Below, one piece after another: positions 11,195 to 22,990 of a stretch of DNA of 64,000 nt. The stretch spans positions 23,378,684-23,442,683 of the forward strand of contig OW804102.1 in NCBI GenBank assembly GCA_942159475.1. Reading direction: 5' to 3'. Positions within the stretch are counted from its first letter, which is position 1, and each line of letters begins with the position of its first letter. The position numbers and the translations under genes were made by a program. The DNA is from Sthenelais limicola. Lineage: Eukaryota; Annelida; Polychaeta; Phyllodocida; Sigalionidae. Below the pieces are notes generated by a model. It was not told the origin of the DNA. It saw nothing but the letters and a program-made list of their open reading frames with translations, and made no database searches.

Positions 11195-11944
11195 ATTATT
11201 AAAGCATACATAGTAATTAACTGTATGTAAATAATATGATAACATATATGCAGTCATATCTTCGGTGGTATGTACAATATATCGTGTGTTTGAAAATTAT
11301 ATTGAGAAAATCCATGAACAACTTTATAACTAATTTGCGCTATTGCTGTAACTTTAAACAAAAGAACAGTCAGGACACCCCCTTCTTTAATTTTCAAAAA
11401 ATTGCCTATTTTTGTGTTTTTAATTTCTGTGTAACTGGTCTGTGGCGGTCAATTCCAGTTTGGACCATACATGCCAGGGTCGGATTCTTTTCAAATATAT
11501 CAATTTAAAAATGTTCCATGATCATGTATTGGCATGTACAGCAACGCATGTGATGTTTCACCGGCTTGTTTTATTGATCCCCCATTGTAATCTATTGTGC
11601 CCTGTTTTCTGCACATTAATGTGTATGTATAGGTAATAGAGAGAGGCAAGCTGGCACGGGGCTCAAGATATGCTATTCCCAAATGCTTAATAAGTCAGTG
11701 TGCGGGTGCAGGGTGTAGCCAAGCTGGATCCTTATCCTATACTCTCCTTGTCAAATATTAATTCCCTGATTCATGATATGGCGAGGTGCGGTATGGGTGC
11801 GTGTGCTAGAAACGTCAAGGCGTGGGTAGGTGGGTAACGGAAAGGTAGAGAAAGTTTCTGGTAAGATTCCTTGTATGAGAGGGATATAAATAATGGATGA
11901 AAGATATTTATTTTACCTTTCTAGTGGGTAAAATGGAATGTCAT
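11195..11944. other. Unassigned intronic stretch
   Basis: Several short open frames but nothing recognisable. A GC-richer patch at 11780-11845 (GGTGCGGTATGGGTGCGTG, GCGTGGGTAGGTGGGTAAC) stands out from the AT-rich surroundings without a clear identity. Confidence 0.4.
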
Positions 11945-12170
11945 ATGTAATGTGTTATAGTCAAATTTTTGGAGTGCTTAACGCTGTTTGTAGAATGAAT
12001 GCATGTATCAAAATTCAAGACAGTGTATTAAATATATCCATGCAATTCTAAGGTCATCTTATAAAGTATATTTAACTATTTTACCGGTAAATGCCCAAGA
12101 AATATTGCAAACTTTTTTTTTTCAAAAATAGAAATATTTAGACTTAAAATATAGAAATATTTATTTGAAT
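11945..12170. mobile_element. R3 element, partial
   Basis: CAAGACAGTGTATTAAATAT, then TAAGGTCATCTTATAAAGTA and AAATAGAAATATTTAGACTT are central R3 segments. The left inverted end is eroded (GTGTTATAGTCAAATT) and the right end is missing. Confidence 0.65.
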
Positions 12171-12587
12171 GCCCTATTTCTGAATCTTAACAGTAAATCA
12201 TTTTGATACACATCAAGAGGCTAACCTGTACTGTACTGTACCTGTACTGGTTCAACCAATTAGATCACCAAGGAGTCAAATAAACAATATTTGTTTAAGT
12301 CGTGTTTGACCCAGATCAACAACTAACAAAGGTATCAATGTTGTGATATTACTACTGTATGCCATTACCTCATTATTGATTAACAATATAAGCGATTATA
12401 TTGGCCTATCTGCTGAAATAGAACCATCTGATTTAATGGCTTTATTCAAGTATCAACTTACAGGGTTGGGACGACAAGACGAAATGTGATAGCAGCTACA
12501 GATTGGATGGTTCACAATGTTATTACCTTACTCTTAAATATAGAACAAATAAGTAAAATATTTGTGACTGCATCTTTGTATAGTATT

Positions 12588-12768
12588 CTGAAGCTGCACT
12601 CTCAGTTAACATTGTTCAAAAACTGACGATTTTCTACTTTCTGTTAACTTCATTTCCATCCAATCACCAAGTTTCCTATTTGATAAATTCAGTCAAATAA
12701 ACTTATAATAATATGAATAAATTGATAAGATTTGTGTCATAATAAGCTGAGAATGCATCAAGGTTTAA
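12588..12768. mobile_element. R1 element, internally deleted
   Basis: It keeps both ends (GAAGCTGCACTCTCAGTTAAC at the left, AAGCTGAGAATGCATCAAGG at the right) but has lost the AGCCCTGTAGCA core, leaving about 180 bp. This is the shortest R1 with both termini in the window. Confidence 0.75.
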
Positions 12769-13842
12769 TAGAACTTTATTAGCTTGCTAGAATTGTGTTC
12801 AGTCAAAGAATTGCTATACTCCGTCGTCTCTCTCTCTCTCTTGATCCGTATCCTCATTTAAAGGGCACAAAGAAAGCCAATCCCCTCGGTACTGAAAACA
12901 TTAGGTTTGAATCTTAATAGTTATGTCTCAAAAGAGAAGCCAATAGCCTTCGCTATGTACAGTTCAGGAACTAAGATATTCAGCATTATTGCAAAAACCT
13001 GCATGGTCTATCTGTTAAGCTGATGCAATCTGACCTTCCTGTGGGACATTACTTTGATAAGGCAATATGCGGATATTTCCCAGCACGAATGGAGCTTGCT
13101 ATGAAAACAGTGTTTGCAAAACATAAGGTGTATTCTCAGGAGAGCTTAAAAAGAGCTCGTTAGTGAAAAAGCGGATTACGTTTGCATGATTATCTTAGAA
13201 AGTCTTGTAGGAAATCGTCTGTTTGTGATGTGTTCCAGGAAAAAATATCTCGCAAAGTTGATGTTTTTTAAAGTGATTTATTGACAGAATCTTCTTGTTT
13301 GAATGTTTTCACGTTTGGGGTTTCAAGTAATACTCTTAAACCTGCATTTTACAAGTTACATATATTTGAAACTACAACAATATTTATACTTTAACAGTTC
13401 GATTGTACTGCTGCTTTTCTTTCTTTTTAGAAGCCTGAAAAACGTATATTATATATATATACTTGTTTTTAAGAGTAAAAAGTAAATAATGATCAGTAAT
13501 GTGATAGAGATCGATTTCTTTGTTTCATTGACTTAAGCTGCGAATAGCATTGTTATAACTACATCGATGAATTGGTTGCCACCTAACTGTATTAGTATGT
13601 TATTGTGATATTACCATTTAACAAAATATTATGGTTATGAAGTCACATTTATTGCTTGAACTTAAGATTATTAATTTGTTTTTACTGTTCATGATGGAGT
13701 TGTATTAATCGGAATTTGCAAAATTTCTCGACATGAAATGTATCACAAGCGTGAAATAGTTGGGAAATAAAACTTTAAATAAAAAAAAATCTCACCATCT
13801 TATTGTCACATGATATTATCTTGTTAGTTTCTTTAGTTACTA
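12769..13842. other. Unassigned intronic stretch
   Basis: A (CT)n run lies near 12827 and AT-rich sequence with a short (AT)n near 13448. A 60-codon frame at 13303-13485 is AT-rich and hydrophobic and is probably spurious. No repeat family is recognised. Confidence 0.45.
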
Positions 13843-15300
13843 CTATATATGAGCAATTCCACCAATTGGTCGTCATTTGGCCTCCCAGGACTGAAAATTC
13901 TTAACTTTTTAAAATTGCTTCTATTGATTCATTCTTTTTTGTGCATAAACTAGACATATTGCTGCTAATATAGACGAAATTGGGAAAGCTAATAATGAAT
14001 ATTGAAGCCATGGCGGCTTTATAGAGACTGGACTGGAACTCTGCTGATAAGGGCACAGGAGAATGGTACTTATTTTGACATAAATGAGGATTTATATTAG
14101 AAATAATTAAAAAAAATATGCACATAATATTTTGAATTATTGTGGAATTCATTGGTCCCGACATAAGGGTCATAACACTTTTTAGTTTGTGAAAATATTC
14201 CCACTAGAAGAAAAGTTACAGCCAAAAAACGATTCAGTAATGGAATGGTAATGGCAGCGGGAAGGGTCACAGGGCATTGACCCTCTGTCCATACACATAT
14301 AAGCCAATATATTTAGAATTTATACGAAAATATTTCACATTCTTCACCTAGTTTTCCAGTTAAGATAACTAGAATACTTTTATTGGTTGTTTATGAAGGT
14401 AAAGATGAATCCTGTTTAAGTATTTAGAGGCAAAACTATTAGGGAAATTGTTCTCTTTTGTTCCAACAACACATGTCAGTGTCAGTGTCAGTGTCAGTGT
14501 CAGTATCAGTGTGACTGTCAGCATCAGTGTCAGCGTTACGTGTTGAATACTCACATGACGCTGACACATTTCCCACCCTATCTTCCTTTTAAGGAGAACC
14601 TGAGTGGATTCATTGTTTTTGAAATGAAGTGTGTGCAACATCTCATGTATATGAATATTATTAATTATTAATTCCTAATATTTATTAAATGCATTAGGTT
14701 AATAATGCTCACATGACGCTGACAGTAGAGCTACCCAATTTATACTTTGGTACCTAATATTCCAAAATATGAACATATAGCTGAACAATTTTTTTTTTAA
14801 TATTTCAAGTCCATGTAGACTTAACAAAATAAATACATATTGTTCACTTCTGTTTCTTAATTTTTTCCCAGACCTGGATTTTATTTTCCACACATAACGC
14901 TAACATTTAGACTTCCCAACATATTTTTACATTTTTATTATACTAAAGATCCATTCGAAACAAATAAAATGCAGATCATATAGTAGCTAGGGTCAAGGCA
15001 CAATGGTAAAATAAGTTTAAACTATGTTCGACTAAACATTTTTATTTATTTCCAGCATTTTATTGGGTTTCCCCTAATTTGTCTTCATTTTTAAAGCCCT
15101 AAAATCCATTATTTAGACCCCCATGCATGAATTCTTAAGAAAATTTATGTAAATAGAGGGTATTTCTGATGTATTTCGGGCGGGCGGATACGATAAAACT
15201 ATAGAAAAATGTCTCCAATGGTTTTTTTTCCCTTCAAATACGCAAAAGACGATTTTAGGGTCAAATGACGACCAAATGGTGGATTTGCTCATATATATAG
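13843..15300. mobile_element. Possible 1.46-kb element bounded by inverted repeats
   Basis: The left end TATATATGAGCAATTCCACC, then AATTGGTCGTCATTTGGCC, is mirrored at 15254-15299 (GTCAAATGACGACCAAATGG, then GGATTTGCTCATATATATAG). Inside, CTCACATGACGCTGACA occurs twice (14550, 14708) with a related CACACATAACGCTAACA at 14890. No transposase frame is visible. A non-autonomous DNA transposon or a foldback is the best guess. Confidence 0.5.
14472..14536. repeat. (TGTCAG)n hexanucleotide microsatellite
   Basis: About ten imperfect units of TGTCAG. The Leu-Thr repeat frame on the other strand is an artefact of this array. Confidence 0.9.
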
Positions 15301-15550
15301 GTCTGTAGCACGGCATGCACTGGAAGACCAAATTCTTAAATCTTAAGACCCTAACCATATTTGTATCTCTTGGTCTTGCAAATAAAGAATTCATTACTGT
15401 TATTATAATATGATGCTTATGGAAAATAACAAATCAAATCAATCAAATTTTATAGGACAGTCCTATGGTATTATAACACAATATATGACGGCCCTATATT
15501 TACATGATATTATACATGTATAGCTATGCCTCGTTACATAAGAGGCATGT

Positions 15551-15795
15551 GGGTCAAATCTGCAGAAAATGTACAATTAGCAGATCTACACATTTAGTAA
15601 ATTCTGATAAATCTGACTGAAAAATGGTCAATACCAGGTACATCCGAGTATAATTGACATTGCATTGATTCAAACTATTTGTTTGGTTATGTTGAACTGA
15701 TTTTTGAACCTGATTTTTGTCTTAAATTTGGATTATCTGAGAGGATTGGTGAAGGCGAATTGTACATTTTCTGGTGATCTGACCAATGTATGACT
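15551..15795. mobile_element. R2 element copy, full length
   Basis: It runs from GGGTCAAATCTGCAGAAAATG to GAATTGTACATTTTCTGGTG followed by ATCTGACC, with the full R2 interior (CAGATCTACACATTTAG, GTTTGGTTATGTTGAACTG). Similar 25-30 base words flank it: CTCGTTACATAAGAGGCAT at the left and CCCGTTACGTAAGAGGCGT at the right. These may be an old target duplication or a tandem motif. Confidence 0.85.
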
Positions 15796-15799
15796 ATAC

Positions 15800-16911
15800 C
15801 CGTTACGTAAGAGGCGTCAGGGTGTTACGCTCATTAGATCACTGATCCTGTAGACAAGAGCTCTTTAACCTGGCTGAGCACACGAGCACGTGTGAAGAGG
15901 CTCCTCCAGGGTCTAAGTACAGGAGTTAACACCTACTGAGCAGTTCAGTCTATTCACACCCATTCATGGGAGTAGCTCAAGTGTGAGCACAATGTAGGCT
16001 ATATACCCAAATAGCGAAATGAAGCGCTTAGATTAACGTGGTGATATACCTGTGTGGAGAACCTTCTATTTTTTATTGTATGTTTTTTATTTAGAATTTG
16101 TATACAGCGTTGCCTCAGACAAGTGACATCAAGCAATATTAGCGTACATTGTTTTAATGGTAGGAAATACAGTTGGAGTAATTGGCGTAATGGGAAATGG
16201 GTTCACGGTATGCGAAAGAGTTATGATCCAACCATGGTCTTCCACCCACTGCTGTGGCTATGGGTACATAGGTTCAACAAGGAACTGGAAGGGGGTAAAG
16301 CTAGTCTACAATTCTAATTGACAATACAATTTACAGGGTATAAGTGGTGTGGGTGTGGGTCGTATGTCATAGTTAGCAGGAAGACTCAGTTTGACTTTGA
16401 CAGCTTAAGTGTGAAAGCAAAGGGTCACTAAACCCTGAAATATTATGAAGAAAATCAATTCCTTTGCTGTTGCTCAAATGTAACAGCCCCAGTGGTACTC
16501 AATGCAACGTGATATTTAGTGAGTTATACCCATTCAGATAAGGGAACAAGTTGTTCTACCGTTTAACACTCCATTCAGGGTGTCACTGTTAGCCTACGTA
16601 TTAAGGTGGCTAAATCTTGTAAAGAACATCCGATGTACATAATACACAAATTGGGCAAGGGGCATTGTTATCATTTTAGGAGCCACCAACTTTTACTAAC
16701 AAAGGACTCATATCTAATAAAGGATCCAGGCACTTCAAACACGTTCTTATCTATTTCCGAGTATGGAAGAACAACAAGTGTAACGTTAGGAGAGGAGAGT
16801 GTATATATTAGGTGCAGTTATGGTGGGTGTAGTGTACGTTAGTGCAGTGTATCCCTGTCTATATTTAATGTCTCCATCACATCAGTTCCCCATCCTTACC
16901 AACCCCACCTA
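15800..16911. other. Unassigned intronic stretch, possibly retroelement-derived
   Basis: It contains GTGTTACGCTCATTAGATCA, an E-box-like ACGAGCACGTGTGAAG and several short frames (for example 16054-16317 and 16606-16842) with no recognised domain. Together with the promoter-like block at 17075 it could be an eroded LTR element. No PBS, polypurine tract or polymerase motif was seen. Confidence 0.35.
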
Positions 16912-17034
16912 TAGTGGGTGATCTAGAGAGGGGGAAACTCCCCTTTTTAAACTAGTGGTAGGAATAGAGAGGGGGACACTCCCCTTTTTTACCTAGTGGT
17001 AGGAATAGAGAGGGGGATGCTCCCCTTTTTAAAA
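16912..17034. repeat. 41-bp tandem repeat, three copies, each with a hairpin
   Basis: Units start TAGTGG at 16912, 16953 and 16994. Each contains GAGAGGGGGA(N)nTCCCCTTTTT, so AGGGG can pair with CCCCT over a 5-6 base loop. The array stops about 40 bases before a CCAAT box. Confidence 0.9.
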
Positions 17035-17074
17035 TTGTATTCTTATTAAGGCGTTAGCAACCTGTTTGCTACAA

Positions 17075-17165
17075 ACCAATCAGAGACTTCCATTGAGTGG
17101 GAGTCGGCTGTTGGAAGAATATAAACATTGCTACCTGCTGCCTGGACAGTGCGAGTTGTTTCTTG
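17075..17165 (+). promoter_or_regulatory. CCAAT/TATA promoter-like block
   Basis: ACAAACCAATCAGAGAC is followed about 45 bases later by GAAGAATATAAACATTGC, then GACAGTGCGAGTTGTTTC. This is the spacing of a CCAAT box, a TATA box and a start site. No open frame follows, so it is more likely the promoter of an eroded retroelement than of a host gene. Confidence 0.35.
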
Positions 17166-17834
17166 TCGTCACAGTTCTAGTACTAATTTTTTAGTAAATA
17201 TATAGGTTCCACTTTTTCCATTAAGGGTGTCTCCAACGTCTGCGCCCTGAGTATAAATATGAACACGCAACTCTGCATCTTGCCACCTGAATTTCAGATG
17301 CCCTTGAATAGACATCGCAGTGACTTTACACTCCCGCAAAGTAATACAAAAACGCTATTTCTACACAAACTACATTGCTGAAATTCAGAAAGAATGTGCT
17401 TTTATACCCCCAAATACGTAGCGTTATCAAATCTGGTCTTTACATGAGGAAGATAGGACAGAAATTGTGTATGGCTGGGGAGAAAATTTCAAATACCGGT
17501 ATGACAAATTGAGAGCCTCAATGTGCTCCCCCCACCCTGGCACGCCTACCCACTCTCACATACTTTAAAACTTCTGGAGCCGGCCGTACCGCCAACATGC
17601 TACACCTACCTCACGTGCATGCACGCACATCTCTTGTTTAACCCTGTCTTCTGCATGTCTGGGACAGACAATAAGTGTTAATATTTACATTTAACCCTTT
17701 CACGCTATAGGGTAGGCTTAAGAATTAGGTGCATTGTTCAGTTGAAGAAGTGGCATGCGATGAGAAATGGTGGAGTTTGAGATTAACAACTCAGCACTTG
17801 AGAGAAAGTGAAGGTCGCTTTTGGATCAAAATAT
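17166..17834. other. Unassigned intronic stretch
   Basis: A second TATAAATATGAACACGC lies at 17251. A GC-richer patch at 17530-17630 includes GGAGCCGGCCGTACCG and CACGTGCATGCACGCAC. Nothing coding is recognised. Confidence 0.4.
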
Positions 17835-18205
17835 TGTGATGTGTAACACAAGAATAAGGCATAAGTCGAGACAAAAACATCAGGTATCATAGTATTTGAA
17901 AAGACCATATTAAGTTGATTCCAACGATGTTAACGTTAAGGAATTCTACAATTATTATATTTTACGTTTGATTTTTTTATGTTTGAAAAAAAAAAGAATT
18001 TGCCATATTTCCGGGTGAACAATCACTTGTAAAATAGCTAAATACAATCCATAGGATGACGATAGGAACGTAAGAATATATTAACTACATGGTCTTGAAA
18101 AGTGGCATATTTATTCATACAGCAGCGAGTCCTAAGCAACAACCCAAACTGAAAATATTCCTACTAAGATCTCCAGTGGAAAACATCTGAAAAATATCAA
18201 TTTGG
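17835..18205. mobile_element. R3 element copy, full length, diverged
   Basis: It starts GTGATGTGTAACACAAGAAT and ends AAAAATATCAATTTGGCTCG, with TTCCAACGATGTTAACGTTA and ATCCATAGGATGACGATAGG inside. Ends and middle align with the other R3 copies. Confidence 0.8.
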
Positions 18206-18754
18206 CTCGTTTTTCTGCAACATATAAGTGTAGTGATTTCTGGCTCCCTATCCAAGTTCGAATCTCTCTCAGTCTTAGCAAAGGGAATCAAGACCAGACA
18301 CACAGCTTTTATATAAGGGATCACTGGCTTTATTCTCCACACAAACCGTGTCTGATAATCAATATCGGACCCAACAAAGATGACCAGGTATCAGCACAGC
18401 AAGACAAGAGGCAACGTTGGTACAAACGGACAGCAGGTGTTGATGGTATGAATGCTTAACAAGGTTTAGTGTGAAATTTAGTGTGAAAACAGGTACATAT
18501 GATAAAACGGAGACTTGCCGGATCGTCCGGATGTACTCCCACACATATTATGGTACATGACATGACTAGATTGGAAATACCCAGGATATTGTAATAATGG
18601 AACATTGTCCATGTAAGAAATGGCGGGAATCGGAAAGGCTATTTCTCGACCGGGACAGCATTCAGTTGAGGCGCATGCATCCAATTATGGCAGAGCCCGG
18701 CCGAGCCAATTATTCTCGGACTACTAAAACCCATATTCACTATACATAAGTATT

Positions 18755-19090
18755 TATTTTGCATTCATTTCCTATGATTCGCATGGAATAATAGGAATAG
18801 TGGTAGAGTATAAAATTTATTCTGTCTGTTCAGCAGGGAGTATATACATGTATCAATGCTCTAATGTCGATATCCATGTGTTTTACATGTTTGCATAACA
18901 CAAGTCCCCATCTTTCCCATCATGCATTTGGTTTTCATAGATAATTAATAAAAGCTATGATATTGGTGCAAACATTCTTGCAGTATTTGATACAAATTTT
19001 GCCAAATATTTGTATTTCAGATTTCCCCAGAATCCATCGCAGGATGCACTGTAACAGACATGCGCAGTGGCACATGGAAATCCCCTATTA
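18755..19090. mobile_element. R4 element copy, nearly full length
   Basis: It contains TCAATGCTCTAATGTCGATA, CATAACACAAGTCCCCATCT, TTTCCCATCATGCATTTGG and GTAACAGACATGCGCAGTGG. It ends GGAAATCCCCTATTA, the R4 terminus. The left terminus is degraded. Confidence 0.8.
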
Positions 19091-19433
19091 AGGAACACCA
19101 ACAAACTTCTAACATTTTGTGCAGGAGACACGTAAAGTAAACCTAAAATTTGATCACACTCACAATATACTAAAACCTCATTTTATGCTTATTTTATGTT
19201 TTCCTGACCGACTTCATCTATCATGCGTTTCCATGGTAACCGATATGAAAAATAAAGTCAGTCACATGGTTACATGCATTATTCGATTTAAACGAAATGC
19301 GGATTCGGATGATGATTGTAATTTGCATGCTAATCAATTCCATGCTCATGATAAGGCATATCTCACATGCAACGCATTAAATATTGTCTTAACCCTTTGT
19401 TCAATTCAACATATTTTTCATTTTCACTCGATG

Positions 19434-19835
19434 TGTGATGTGTTACAGACAAATGAGTCACAAGTCGCAAAAATTAAGTTGTGAGATATTATCTTATTTG
19501 AAAAGATGAGTTCAAGGGGATTCCAATGATGGTAAACATTTGGACATCCAATAAGTATTTCTATATTTTAAGTCTGATATTTTTTCTTTTAGAAAGAAAA
19601 TGTTTGCAATGTTTCTGGGTGGACATCTTCTAGTGAGATAGCTAAATATACTCTATAGGATGACCTCAGAAAGGCATTGATATATTTAATACATATAGTC
19701 TTGAGATTTGGTATTTGTATTCATACAACCTTAAGGACTAGACACCCCAAACATGAAATCATTCTAACATTACCTGTGAATAAAAGACTGAAAAATATCA
19801 ATTTTGTGACTTGTGACTCATTTTGTACCAGAAGT
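19434..19835. mobile_element. R3 element copy, best preserved
   Basis: The left end TGTGATGTGTTACAGACAAA, then GAGTCACAAGTCGCAAAA, is mirrored by TTTTGTGACTTGTGACTCAT at the right. About 400 bp, no coding potential. This copy shows the uninterrupted sequence at the position where the MITE at 6917 is inserted. Confidence 0.9.
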
Positions 19836-19889
19836 AAGCATACATCTGGTATAGATAACGTAGAAAGGTGACATGATTGATTGAGGTTA

Positions 19890-20104
19890 CAGTCCAGGCC
19901 CAAACCCTCAGATCAGATAAGAAAATTATGTCAGCGATTGGTCGGCTACTTCGCTATTTGGTTTCCTGGCCTAGGACTAAGTGTTCTAATGGGATTATAA
20001 TGACATTTTGCGGTCTTAATTGACTTTTAATGGTATTTTGCGGTTTGAGGCGAGAGGCTTTTCCCTCCGTTTGAAGGGACTCTATCATCTTTGAGCCTAG
20101 GCTG
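19890..20104. mobile_element. R5 element copy, full length
   Basis: A 215-bp element with ends CAGTCCAGGCCCAAA and TTTGAGCCTAGGCTG. Inside, ATGACATTTTGCGGTCTTAA and ATGGTATTTTGCGGTTTGAG form a local duplication, followed by GGCGAGAGGCTTTTCCCTCC. Confidence 0.85.
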
Positions 20105-20967
20105 ATGACACGATAATGACATGAAAATGTTTCTAGTTTTAGCTGAGTAAATCAAGAATCAAGAAAATGGCGTTTTCGAAAAGAAAAATTAACTTTGCCC
20201 TTGTTTGATCAAGTATAATCTATCTTTCGCGAATTGCGAGGTTTCTGGAATATTTCCCTTCAATAATAGCAGCATTCTGATCCAATATTTAAAACAAAAC
20301 TCATATATAATATATGTGACTGATAATTTGCACGTCAAAAATATTTTACATGATCGAAATATTCAAATTTACGGTGAGGTACCATATCTGGAAAACAAGC
20401 CGGGTGTCCTCTTAATTTTGTATCTATTTATATAACCACCAAACACTTCAGGAATCATTACCAGGCATCAGAAAAAAATATATTAGTACACTTAATTTGG
20501 ATCTCACCCAATAGAACCGTTTTACCATAAATGAAGCTGCGTTTTCTGTTGAAGGCCCATTTCTCACTCCACTCATGAAATTATTCATTTGTTTCTCGCT
20601 GAATCACACAAGAATAGGGTCCTTTTTTTTCGTAAATTCAGAAATGACAGAAATCAAAAGAATTTGTGGCAGGTTTTTGAAGAAGCCATTCTTTGCCTGT
20701 TAAGTTGGGCAGTGAGAAGCCCTACTGCCTGTCTGTAAGAGTGCCTGACGACTTTCAAGTAAAACTGTAACTGAGGCAGCAGCGGCCTATTTACGGTTGG
20801 TGACTAATTGAAGTGCTTTTGAACCCTGATGACCCTGGGAATTGGGCAGCCAATGGTTGGCTGTAGCGCTCGTGATGACACGAGAACGGGATGCGCTGGC
20901 AAATTGGTGACAAAGTTATGTCCATTTCAAGTTCAGCGTTTTAAAACGCAGGTTAACATGCGAGATG
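20105..20967. other. Unassigned intronic stretch
   Basis: AT-rich, with a 76-codon frame (20205-20435) lacking recognisable similarity. A small palindrome GGGCAGTGAGAAGCCCTACTG lies near 20707. No repeat family is recognised. Confidence 0.45.
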
Positions 20968-21066
20968 TTAGGGGGTGGAGGGTGGGGGTGGGGGTGGGGG
21001 GAGGAGGAGCAGGACGCTCCTTTCAGTATGGGGGTTGGGGGGGGGGCAGGGGGAGGGGGGAGGTGG
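20968..21066 (+). repeat. G-rich tract with quadruplex potential
   Basis: Many runs of four to ten G (GGGGTGGAGGGTGGGGG and later GGGTTGGGGGGGGGG) lie within 100 bases of the plus strand. The receptor gene is transcribed from the minus strand, so its RNA would be C-rich here and the G-rich strand would be the template. Confidence 0.85.
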
Positions 21067-21143
21067 CGTGATATATAGAGGTTGGGATGCTCATGAATCA
21101 TTTTATTATTCTTTTCACGAATACATCTATTTAGTATAATATG

Positions 21144-21205
21144 AGTGAAGTAGCCTGAAAATGTACAATCAATTTGCCTTCACCAATCCTCCAAAGTGAT
21201 ACATA
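21144..21205. mobile_element. R2 end fragment
   Basis: GTGAAGTAGCCTGAAAATGT, then GCCTTCACCAATCCTCCAAA, is the R2 terminus. The rest of the element is missing. Confidence 0.65.
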
Positions 21206-22121
21206 GGCCTACTATGAATAATATAAGATATCTGTAGCATTATCTGTTGTTTCTTTTAAAGATAATTTTATTGACCGAAGTTCCACAGATTTGTAGTAGT
21301 TCTCATTCGTCACAAAAAATATATAGTATCAAATTGATGGTATATAATGAACAGAGTTCTGGTAGTTTACCTTTAACCTACGTTTGTCAGTTATAGGAAT
21401 TTATCCTGCACATTTGACATTCATATTATATTTACTCACTATGTCGCCATCTGGCGGATTGTCATCGTACTCCATACATTTCATAGCTCAACATTTGTTT
21501 TGTAAGTTTTGGGCCTTTTTAAAATATAACGATATTTTAAAAAAACCATACCGCTCAGAGTACTAAGTACTGGATAAAATAACATACTTCATATTTCCCT
21601 TACCCTACTCAAATGTTAAGATAAGGTTTGCATTTAAGAGGTATTTTCTGGGCGCCTCCCATATTGTCCTTTAATCGATTGTATTCTTATTAAAGGGCCT
21701 GAGATTTAAATGTTATTTTGCACGACTCTAATGTAGTACCTTATAAGTTCATATCTAGGGGTTTAATATTTAATCTTACCTGTCAAGCTAACCAGGGGCT
21801 CAACCCCTTTGTAGCTAATCTCTTTGCAGCTTTAATACCCATGTTTACCTAGTAAGTTGCAATGCTATCCTCTTAATACAATTTTCTCATGTTTGTATCT
21901 GAGTCTGATGTTTGTGATTATGGGAAATAAACAGAAATGAGGTTTGGAAGTGAGGTCCAAGGTAGTGTGGTAGCTTAGGAAACCCTAATCCCTCATATGC
22001 CCAGATGCTCCCCCATGCATAAACATCAGTTATTACTTTACTATAGAAGGCCTAACATTGCTCAGTACTTGGCTTGAATAGTCCCACACTACCAAGAGTT
22101 CTGTTATTCTGGACCTCTGAG
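21206..22121. other. Unassigned intronic stretch
   Basis: Mostly unique AT-rich sequence. No gene, tandem array or recognised element is seen. Confidence 0.45.
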
Positions 22122-22990
22122 GGCTGTTGCAAAACGCATGTTCGTTGCAAATTCGTGACTGTTCGTAAACTTTGTGCTGCATGTTGAAATTCGTAGAAAT
22201 CCCTGCTCGTTCTTTGCCCTACGAACGAGAAACTGTTGCACAACCAATGCATAGGTGCTCATTCGTGAATATGTACCATACATAAATGGTTCTGAATTGT
22301 GTACGATGACTATTAGAGGTATTGTTGATCAAGTGGTAAACACTCAAACATATTACGTAACATGTTCAGTGAACGTTTGTTTCAACCAATGTTCCATCAA
22401 CATAGCCAGTCATGAGTCACAATGTTGGAATATACCCCTAATCCATGACGTCAATCTATGGAATAACCCTGTTTTAACTGGGTCCACACGTTGTGGTAGG
22501 GTACACCCACGAATGGGCAGAGATTTCATTGTGCAACAGAGGGTTAATTTTTTCCATTCCTGCTCGTTTGTGGGGACTTAGAAAACATTTGAGCCAAAAA
22601 TCCTGTTGCACAATGAAAAGTTAGGACGACCTCTAGGGTTATTCTAAGTCTGCTCGTACCTAATTTGAAGGTCACCGAAATTTATTTATGGATATAATAT
22701 ATGAGTTCATAATGAGTATAAAATGGTATATCAAAGGTTTTCCACATTTGGTATTGTTTTTTTATGTTTTTTGATATTCGTGGCTATGAGGCTGGCTCGT
22801 GGCAGGTTCATTGATGTACCTATATATGTGTGTGTGTGACCTGTCCCGGGACCTGTCAATCAAACCCATGTTGAGTGTCCCCCAAAACAAACAATCAAGG
22901 TACAAAAGAGGTAACAAACTAGGTTGGAATATTCCCTCTGCATGACATCACTCTTTGGATTACCCCACTATTTGACTGGGTCCACACCCC
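22122..22990. mobile_element. R6 element copy (about 0.87 kb)
   Basis: It opens GGCTGTTGCAAAACGC. The terminal word TTGTGCAACAG or its inverse recurs inside (22235, 22530, 22605), with GTTCGT-rich spacers. The block around GTCCACACG...GGGTACACCCACGAATGGG is the inverse of 37380-37500 in the other R6 copy. The right terminus is unclear. A 108-codon frame (22255-22581) covers repeat sequence only. Confidence 0.65.

Noticed and set aside
14369..14641. Leu-Thr repeat protein on the minus strand
   Set aside because: It is the translation of the (TGTCAG)n microsatellite.
19119..19484. 121-codon plus-strand frame
   Set aside because: It runs from the end of an R4 copy into an R3 terminus. Repeat sequence, not a gene.
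22255..22581. 108-codon plus-strand frame
   Set aside because: It lies inside R6 and is not shared as an open frame by the other R6 copy.
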